Source: Nemophila menziesii
Taxonomy: Eukaryota > Streptophyta > Magnoliopsida > Boraginales > Hydrophyllaceae
NCBI GenBank assembly: GCA_029959085.1
Contig: JARWIR010000003.1
Coordinates: forward strand, 37,373,505 to 37,437,504
Reading direction: 5' to 3'
Length of the DNA stretch: 64,000 nucleotides
This document shows, piece by piece, positions 55,964 through 64,000 of the stretch (positions within the stretch are counted from its first letter, which is position 1; each line of letters opens with the position of its first letter). The translations under genes were made by a program, and so were the position numbers. The notes under the pieces are model-generated. The model was not told the DNA's origin and made no database searches. It saw only the letters and a list, made by a program, of their open reading frames with translations.

Positions 55964-58900
55964 TTAGACTACACCACCCGATCTTGCGTTAACTGCCACC
56001 TCGGTTGTACCAGCATCGTTCAGCAAAGTATGGACGATGGATTTCCGCATCTTTATGTAGTCAACCACCTTGTACTTCCCCGATATGTGTTTCCCTTTGA
56101 AAAGCTCCTGCATGCACAACAGTATGTAGAAATCTGTATCTTCACACAACCTCGTGGATTTATGAAGCGCAAACTGTTTTTTCACGTACAATGTTTTCCC
56201 ACAATTCCCAACCTCACCCAACCATGCGTTGTTCATTAGCCGGTTCATACATTTCCTCGTTATACGCTCTGCCTCTATGTAGATTAGGTTTTTGTTCGCT
56301 GGGTTACTTGAGTTGTAGTGATGTAGGGTATGCTTTTCCTTGTTGTACACCACTAACGACCACACGGTGTGGATTTCGATCTTCGTCTTCATTGGAATCA
56401 AAAGATGCCTGTGACTCCGAGAGAGATTTACACAATTCTCGTATACTCCTGCCATCGCCTTCTTCCCATCGTCCTCTCGCTTATACTGCAGAAGAACGTT
56501 TTATAACATTATTAGAATGTATAAACCTACATTCTTAATCCCAAAAAAATTTACAAAGGAACGGCAAGGCATATAAGTACACCACCGGTCGCCCGATCAC
56601 TTCACTGATTCTTGATGCCATAGCCACATCATAGCCTTTATGACCTGTGTAAGACAAACATGGTCACATAAGTTCTGTATATGTACGTATACAATGGGAA
56701 CATTAATTTTACCTTCCCCTTAACACGACGCTGTGATGCCACCATCATGCAGCTGTCAAGACTTATGGCCAAGCTGTCATTTCTCCATACCGGTGTCTTC
56801 CCAGGTTGCCCGTCTGTTAAATTCGTCAACACGAGCAAATTGTCCTCACTAGAAACATCTTTTTTTTTCTGTTTCTGTATCATCCCCCTCCTCCCCCTCG
56901 ACTTCAGTGTGCGTAACTACTTCTAAAGGCACCCCTTCTCCTGAAAGTTGTTCAGAACTCACCTTACTAGATGTCCCTACTTCACCTATGTTCTCTGTAC
57001 CCACACCAATCTGCGCACCCGCAACAATAACTTGAACCACTCCCTTGTCCTTACTCAATACCCCATTAGTCTCAAACACTGGTTCAGCCACTTCTTTACC
57101 CGACTTCGCAACATTATCGTGCCCTACAACCTTTTCATTTCTCACCGGCTGGTCAACCTCTATTTCAGTCTCTCCGACTACTTTACCAATGTCTGCATTT
57201 ACATTGGTACCCACACACCTTTCAAGACGGACCATATTAGCAGCATCAGACAATGTTTCATCAACATCCTCCCGGTTATCCGCGCCGACATCTGGGTTAT
57301 CTAATATCTCATCATCGCCAGGCTTACATACTGTCATGGATGCATCATCGGGTGTCTTCTCATACTCGCGCATTGCCACCAGGTTCCTTAACTCATCCAC
57401 ACTATATACGGCTGTAAGCTCTGGTCCAAAACCCGCCCCTCTCGGTTCAGGAGTTTTTCTGCAAACACTAGGGCCAGACCCATGTACAACAATCTCCATT
57501 CCCGTATTCCTCAATGGACTGATCTCTAGTAGTTCTGTAGCAACCTTCCGTTTTTTTGGCGTCTGCCCTGTTATGAAGTCCGCACCCAACTCCTTTCGTC
57601 TATTCCCTCTATCAGCAATTTTAAACCTCTCAATCAAAGAACTCCTGCGTTGACTCACCTCTTCCAAACCAGCTGTGACAGTGGAATTTCTTCATCTTCA
57701 CTGTCAACCGTTTTATTAGGTTCATTCCTATCTTCCCGAGCACATACCGCAGTACTGTTGTTTCCATGAAGCTCGGGTTCAGTCCAATTATACTCAATGT
57801 CTTGCACGAACCTCCTGTCCATTACGCGGCTACTGTCAAACACGCTTGGTAAGCTGTTGGCCCTCCGTATAGGGCTTTGTAACAAAGTTGTATCAAAGTC
57901 GTATGGAGGGCCAAAATTTGTGGTCGCGTCCACACTCGATTGTCCTAATTGGAGGTGTATGCTCCCCGTGGATGTGCCAAATACTAGATCTGCTTCATTT
58001 ATTCCTCCGAACACATGTTGCTGATCATTATCCCAAACTATTTCGTTTAGCCAGTCCACCTCCTCCGGGAGTCTCCTGTTTTCCAACTCAAGCGCTTCAC
58101 TCTTCTTCCTTTCCCGTTCCACCTCTGATGTACTTTCTACAACATTGCCTACACCCTCTATTTCCGAAACATTATTACCCAATTCTTCATTTACCTCTGC
58201 CATATCAACTACTACATTCTGACCCGATACAAGTTTGGCGCGCTCAGCCTCCGTCCATACAAGCTCATTAACGTTTACCTACAAATCAACATCAATTTTA
58301 AATTATTGGTTATAGATATCATATTTTAAATAGTTACAGCACCAACAATTACTGTCACACTAATATGGGTACAGCCCACCAATCACCATATCTGTATGTT
58401 TAATGTACTCCATGTCGGTCCGTACCCATGTCAATCAACATTTTTTTCATTCACAAAACCACATTTTTTTATGGATACAGCGTTACATGAGTAGATTCAA
58501 CACTGTTATAGACCCATATAGGGTTTTACATAATTTGCCCTAATGTACTGACACTATCTAACAGAAAAATTTACAAAATCTACTGGGGAATCGGCTTACC
58601 ATTTCAGGCGTGAGCGTGGCTAACACATCTCCCTTGAAATTATTGGTCGCCTCCAGAATTAGCCACTTAAGGACGCGTGGTATCCCCTCCACATCACTCA
58701 GTTCAATCATTGTTTTCGCCACATGCTCACAAAACCATGGATGTCCATTTTAATAAATAAGTATTACTCGCATACAATTTACACATAACAACTCCTATTT
58801 TTCATCAAGCTAACTTACCAAAAGTAGTACACAGCAGCCATTCCTGTCACCAGCAGCCGAGGCCACTATAGCATCTGCGATGTTCGCAGCCCAGTTATAA

Positions 58901-59454
58901 TCCTTCATCCTCTCAACGTCCTCCGATATCTTTCCGTGCCACTGCGTCATTCTCGCTGAAGTTGATGGGTAGAAAATGGTGGATAGTGCAAGCATATTCA
59001 TGCACTTAACAAAAGTTCGCCGATTGCCCGGTTTGTCCCTCTTTAGGCATCTCACGATCACATCCTTCAGCTGTGTCAACAATAACCTACCCGTTGTCTG
59101 GCCTGGAAACAGTTTCTTAAACCATGGCGACGCTTTCATATCAGTCGTTTTGTATTTGGGCACCTTTATTCTGCCGCCTTCAACCCCCATAATGATACGC
59201 ACATCATGCTCCGTTACCCGTAGTGGGACACCACCCACGATGAAACATTCTCTTTCATTGTCATAGCAATCTAGCTGGTCCTTAATTACATTTTTGTGTT
59301 TCGGTAGCCTGTTACCATCTACTCGTAGGCTGTGTAGTCCGAGAAACAGTCCGTAGAACGGTGAGACATATAGTGCATCGAGGAATTTTTGCGGTACCGT
59401 GTTCTCGGCAAAAATTGCGTATATGGCATGTAAGGTTCCTCGGTTTACCTTCAT
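55964..59454 (-). pseudogene. Ulp1-peptidase-like multi-exon gene, probably transposon-borne, decayed
   Basis: Probable exons (minus): 59454-58819, 58725-58600, 58278-57659, 57644-56713, 56644-56555, 56485-55964. The first three join in phase with GT-AG introns. The first encodes a DUF1985/plant-mobile-domain-like region (PLRVTEHDVRIIMGVEGG). The middle is acidic and low in complexity. The last exon has the C48 peptidase signature region HTVWSLVVYNKEKHTLHHYN and DTDFYILLCMQEL. The expected catalytic Asp (YYD) reads HYN, and the Cys of the DCG motif reads DTD, so no desumoylating activity is expected. A 14-nt gap at 57658-57645 and an A9 slip at 56868-56860 break the frame. Exon 5 does not fit any phase cleanly. 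Such genes are carried by Ulp1-type Mutator elements. I chose ATG 59454 because a good acceptor (TGTATGCAG) lies just before it, with a leader exon likely near 60000. Confidence 0.6.
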
Positions 59455-59475
59455 TTTCCTGCATACACATGTCAC

Positions 59476-60699
59476 ACTATTTTAAATCAATCATCTAGAA
59501 TAGTAACCCTCTGTAACTACCCACACAAATCAGTCCACACACGGCACACAAACGTATTGGGGCCGGCCCCATGTAACCTTATATTGTCTGTACCCATATT
59601 ATGTAGTTTGATTTTCAATGTTAAGGCTAGGTGGGTCTACCTACATCTTTCCATCTCTACCCATATTACACTAGTGGTCTGGACCCAGTACACATATCGA
59701 TTTCACAATATGGGTATGGACCCATTAAGTATGTCGCTTCATTTACACGCCCAAACCCTATTACCCTTCCCTACCGAGCCCTTAAAACCTTCTAACCCAT
59801 AAATATGCATCTATTCCAACCAAATTTTAACTTATGATGTTTCATAAACACGAAAACAACATCCTACACATACCCTAATACTCATAACAAACAACTACAC
59901 ATAGCACTGCGACTATTTATACAAATAATGAAATAACCCTACACACAAAAAAGTAGATCATCATCAAGAGAACTAACCTTTTCTACAGCGTCTTGATTTT
60001 CTTAACGGATGAAGAAAAGCACGCCTTCCAATCACAGTTCGTGTTGCATAGTTGATTTTGTGGTCGGGGGTTTTACAATGATGAGTAGAGCGGGTTCTGT
60101 ATTTCTTCAACAAGGAAACTGTTTTTTAAGAGAGGGATGTTGTGTCGTTTCAGAAGCAAGCGTTTTTTGTTTAATGGTGATGACAGAGAAGAGGGTCAAA
60201 CGAATACAAAAGTGCTATTATGGCCTATGATTTTTGTTTTTGTTTTTAGTATGTATTGCCTTTGTTTAATGAAGTGGACGTACCCATTTACTGCCACCTA
60301 GACCACGCTCTACTCACCTCATTAAGGGTATTGCTGTCTTTACACAACATCTTGTTACACGGTAACCAGTCATCTAACTAAGGGGACTTATTTAGAAAGT
60401 ACCATATCATATGGGCCTTATAATATAAAGACCCCTATAGGGATCCGCCCTCCCTGCCCGGCCTATGAGATATAAAACGAAAATTCTTGGTCTCGCCCTT
60501 ATTTTATTTTTTCCATACAAATTTGTTATACAAGATTTAAAAACCGAGGAATGTAAATTGAGGCCCAACTAACACAAAAATTATTTTATAAAGCCTAGTT
60601 AGAAAATAGTTCTAAGTAAGGCCTAGTTTCAAAATTCTGGTTGGATTTTTTCCAATGTTACCCTTTTCCTTTTTTTTTCAGAAATTCGTTTTTTAATAT
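59476..60699. other. Upstream region of the Ulp1-like gene
   Basis: A plausible minus-strand leader donor GAAAAG/GTTAGT is at about 59980. Further GGACCCA and GGGTA motifs are present. No terminal inverted repeat could be matched between this side and 55141-55963. Confidence 0.35.
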
Positions 60700-62339
60700 T
60701 TCCATTCTTTAGATTTAGCGAATGGGTCCGTACCTATAGGTACAGACCTATATTGGGTTTTCGTTTTTTAAAGTTGTGTGAAATTTTTTTATATAGTCCA
60801 TACGATTAGGGCTGTACCAAATTCTCGTTTTATATATATATTCATGTCTATTTTTGTCAATCGTGTCAAATTATGGACCCTAGGGGCTGTACCTAAATCC
60901 GTTTTTGCCCAAGTGTCCAAGTATATGTCAATACCCTAGGGGCTGTACCCTAGTCCACTCAATTTATAATAGCATAGGAACTAAAAAAACCTAAATCAAT
61001 CTAATGATAGGAGGGGCTGGACCCAAAGCTTTATACCTGAAAAACAACCACTAAGAAAAGAATAAAAAAAAAAAATTAAACACTGTTTTTTGAAAAGGGA
61101 TGGACCAAAACATTTTAAAAATGAACACTTAAAAATATTTGATAACATCTTTTTAAGGGGTCTGGACCCAGGCCCAAAAGGGGCTGGACCCAGCAAACAA
61201 AATGGGCTGGAGAAAAACTTGACTGTAAATGGGCTGGACTATGGGGGGCTGGACCATGCCGTGGCTGGTCTGTTCTCGACCTGGAACTAAATCAATTAAG
61301 GAAACCCGAGATCTGAACGCATCTAAAATGGTGGTGGTGGATCTGAGCAGCGGAGGAGATGATGGTCACAGCGGAGGGGCGGTGCACGACGGTGATGGCA
61401 TGGTGGGGTAGATCTGGTGTTAGGTAACGAAGGTAGGGGAAGAGTCACGCAGGTCTTGGATTCGATGGCTCGCCGTGGTGGTGGTGGTGTAGTTTGCGTT
61501 CACAGCGGCATGGTGGCTTCGCATTCACATCGGCGTGGTGGTTCACGGCGGTGCTGCTGTGTGTGGGGCGGTTTTCGCTGCAGAAGAAGGTACTGCAGAT
61601 CTGCTGCAGTGGTGGGATCTGGTGGTGCTGCAGTGGTGGGATCTGGTGTCGCTGCTGGTGGATCTAGGTGAGAATAGAAAGAAAGAACGGAGCAGATCTG
61701 GTGGTTGTCCTAGTCCTGCAGTAGTTTTCTCGTTCTGCACTGGTGAGGCACTAACGGGCCACAGAGGCTGGCGCTGAGATCGAAGAAGATGGTGGTCTGG
61801 CTCCGTGGTGGTCGGGATCTCGTGGCTCCATGGTGGTTGGGATCTGATGGTGGTGGTGTTGTTCATCTCGTCACAGCCCCGTGTTGGTTCCTCGTCATAA
61901 CACTCGTCACAGCCCCGTGTTGGCTAAGGGGTGAAGGTGGCGGCTCACTAATGAAGGTTGCTTAGTGGCGTGGTGGGGTGGGGTGAAGAAGGAAGAGGGA
62001 GGGTGACGGGAGGGATGTGGTAATGGTAGGAGGTGAAGGTGGGCGGCGGGGGCGGTATAGAGAGAACAGAGAGAGAAAGGGGGTAGAAGGTGGGCATCGA
62101 AATTTAATAGGGTTTTTGTTTTGGGTTTTTTTGTTTCCAGCTGTATAAATAAGAAAGGGAGGGGGTAATTGGTCTTTTGTATAGGTTTTAGTTAAGATTG
62201 AATATATAGTTAGTAGATGAAAATGATCGGGTCTTATTTTATTGAATTGAAGTTCATGGGGCCTTATTATATAAATCACGGGTAAAAGAGGTTTAGAGGC
62301 CCATTACAACCTCAACATTATAAAATAGGGCCCCAATTA
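60700..62339 (-). repeat. RepB copy 2 (minus orientation)
   Basis: On the minus strand it shows the same order as 24590-26140: an AT-rich lead with CTTATTTATACAG (about 62140), a CACC/CGCC-rich block (62060-61300), CCAGCCC/GGTCCAG repeats (61270-61160), then GGGTACAGCCCCTAGGG repeats (60960-60880). Frames within it are low-complexity. Confidence 0.45.
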
Positions 62340-63380
62340 GATATCAACTACCTAGTTAGGATCCAACTAAAAAAACCAATAAAAACCCACCCACCCACCC
62401 CATTAACCTATCGACAGAAAATTGAAACCCCACCCCCTTCCCAGTTTTCTCTCTCTCCCGCAGCCCTACCTTCCGTCGCCGCCCCACCTCCCGTCGGCGG
62501 GACACTAGATCCACCACCCATCGAACAGCCCATCCAAAACCCAGATCCACCCCTCGCAGCCCCCATCTGCTGCTCTTCCTGCGACGCGTCCAGATCGAGG
62601 GTGACGCGAAGCTCCGCCACCAAGCGCAGATCGAGGCCACCAACAAGCGCAGATCGACGCCACCACCAAGCGCAGATCGAAGACCAGATCGAGGCCACCA
62701 CCAAGCTCTGTGATTTCGAAGCTGCTGCTGTGATTTCGAGGCCACCACGACCTCCGTAGCAGCATGTCTGCATCCCTTCGCACCACCACCAGCTATTGCA
62801 ACCCCACCAGCCCTCCATAATCGCACCACCACCACGCCACCACGCCACCACTCTACTTCGTCCCCTCCAGAACCGCACCAGCACCACGAGCAGCGCACCA
62901 CTAATTAATATTCGAACCACCCCAAACCACACACCACCTATCGCAGATCTGATTGTTTTTTGCATTTTGTTTTTTTAATTTTTTTTGCAGGGGTGCTTTT
63001 TGCAAATTTTGATATTTAGGGGGTATAAACCCCCTGTTTTACTATTTCAGGGGTAACCATTTAATTGAAGGGGTAAAAATTGATATTTTAGGGGGTAATT
63101 AGAGTAGATTAAGGGGTGAAGATGTTATTTGGGGGGGGCAAACATGATTTTTAGGGGGTAATGTGGTGGTTTAGAGGGGGTAAGGTGGTAATTTTAGGGG
63201 GTAAAATGAAAAATTAGTGGGATATATCCCCCCGTTTTGGACTAGCCCGCTATTTTGGACAATATGGACTTAAAGGACTTAACTAAAAATGGACTTAAAT
63301 TAAAAAACGGTGGGGGTGTACCCCCTAAAAAATAAAATAGGGGGATCTACCCTCCAAAAAATCGAAAAACAGCGGGTGCG
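62340..63380 (+). repeat. RepB-like copy 3 (plus orientation), head to head with copy 2
   Basis: It starts with CCAATAAAAACCCACCCACC at 62377, then CT-rich and CACC/CGCC-rich sequence to about 62930, where several overlapping minus-strand frames appear. It includes three 23-bp tandem units starting AAGCGCAGATCGA at 62622, 62645 and 62668. The G-run block follows. It shares architecture more than sequence with copies 1 and 2. Confidence 0.4.
62988..63240 (+). repeat. Array of AGGGGGTAA-type G-runs
   Basis: About ten runs of four to eight Gs, mostly as TTTAGGGGGTAA or GAGGGGGTAAGG, are spaced 15-35 bp apart, ending at CCCCCCG (63230). The spacing is too wide for a single compact quadruplex, but local ones are possible. 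Non-coding. Confidence 0.6.
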
Positions 63381-64000
63381 AACCTCCTAAAACGTGACCC
63401 TAACCAGCCAAAAAATCTAGTTAGGCCTTTAAAAAACATAAAAAGAAACTGGACCCTTAAAATTCTCTTTTTTAAATTTTAAGCCTAAATATGTATATTC
63501 CTCTATAAATCACCCTTAAAAATCACGGAGTTCATATTGGACTTGTCCTAAATTAAAGAAACCCAATGCCTTTTACTGGAAGTCCGCACTAAAAAAAGGC
63601 GTAGGCTGAAGGACAAAGTCACGGGTAGCATCATTATTTGGGAGGGGTCCACATTGGTTTAATTGATTACGAAAGCTGACATTTGTAGGGACTAAACGGT
63701 CAATTCTAGAGAATAGGTGGTTTTGTATTGTATAGACTTTGCTTGGTGAGCATCATCATCGAGATGTTACCATAACAAGAATTTAATCTGTATAATGCAA
63801 ATCCATAAGTTTATCTACAAATAGGGTATCTAAATATCTATAAATAATTAAAATTTTGACTCAGCTCAATATTATGACATTTTGTTATTAGGGAAGAATG
63901 ACTCAGCTAAACTTAATAAGTGAAGTTTAATCAGTGAAAGAATCTAATCGCTTTCTAACAAATTTCCGAATACAATAATGTATCGCAATAATACATGTAT
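63381..64000. other. No feature seen
   Basis: AT-rich sequence with no ORF, repeat or RNA gene recognised up to the window end. Confidence 0.45.

Noticed and set aside
61417..62965. Several overlapping long ORFs on both strands
   Set aside because: Low-complexity Gly/Trp/Arg or Pro/Thr strings produced by GGTGG/CCACC repeats, with no consistent frame.

Overview
This is nuclear DNA of a flowering plant, very probably a eudicot. It is AT-rich, has small spliced genes with canonical plant introns, and holds three recognisable host genes in 64 kb. Those genes are a GPI-anchored lipid-transfer-like protein (8602-13439), an F-box/kelch protein of the SKIP30 type (17680-18717) and the WD40 subunit of the tRNA m7G46 methyltransferase, TRM82/WDR4 (26437-28397). 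A fourth candidate is a long membrane-protein-like frame of unknown family (1-2122, minus). I cannot name the species or family with confidence.

Most of the rest is transposable elements in nested layers. 0-8 kb: an unknown membrane-protein ORF broken by a 281-bp hAT MITE, a solo-LTR-like repeat (here called RepA), and a LINE remnant broken by a second hAT MITE. 8.6-13.4 kb: the LTP gene, split in exon 1 by a 4.1-kb non-autonomous Copia-type element with two 903-bp LTRs that read the same and a TTTCC target duplication. 13.4-16 kb: Copia LTR/primer-site and gag debris. 16.6-18.7 kb: SKIP30 with a likely leader intron. 19-24.6 kb: LINE ORF1 debris, a RepA fragment and degenerate tandem repeats. 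24.6-26.1 kb: an ACC/CT-rich repeat (RepB). 26.4-28.4 kb: TRM82. 29.5-31 kb: RepA. 32-34 kb: a 5'-truncated LINE. 36.4 kb: a tRNA-derived SINE. 37.4-43 kb: a decayed CACTA element carrying a minisatellite that is itself interrupted by a Mutator-type MITE. 43-50.7 kb: two LINE remnants, one split by a composite insertion containing RepA. 50.7-52.7 kb: two RepA copies, one inserted head-on into the other. 52.8-55.1 kb: an Athila-like Gypsy remnant. 56-59.5 kb: a decayed multi-exon Ulp1-peptidase-like gene, probably carried by a transposon. 60.7-63.4 kb: two RepB copies head to head.

The three host genes are unrelated housekeeping or cell-surface genes and form no pathway. The clearest functional statement is that SKIP30 and TRM82 look intact, while the LTP gene has lost its last two cysteines and its GPI signal through one apparently very recent insertion. 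I found no CRISPR array, bacterial operon, rRNA gene or intact tRNA gene.
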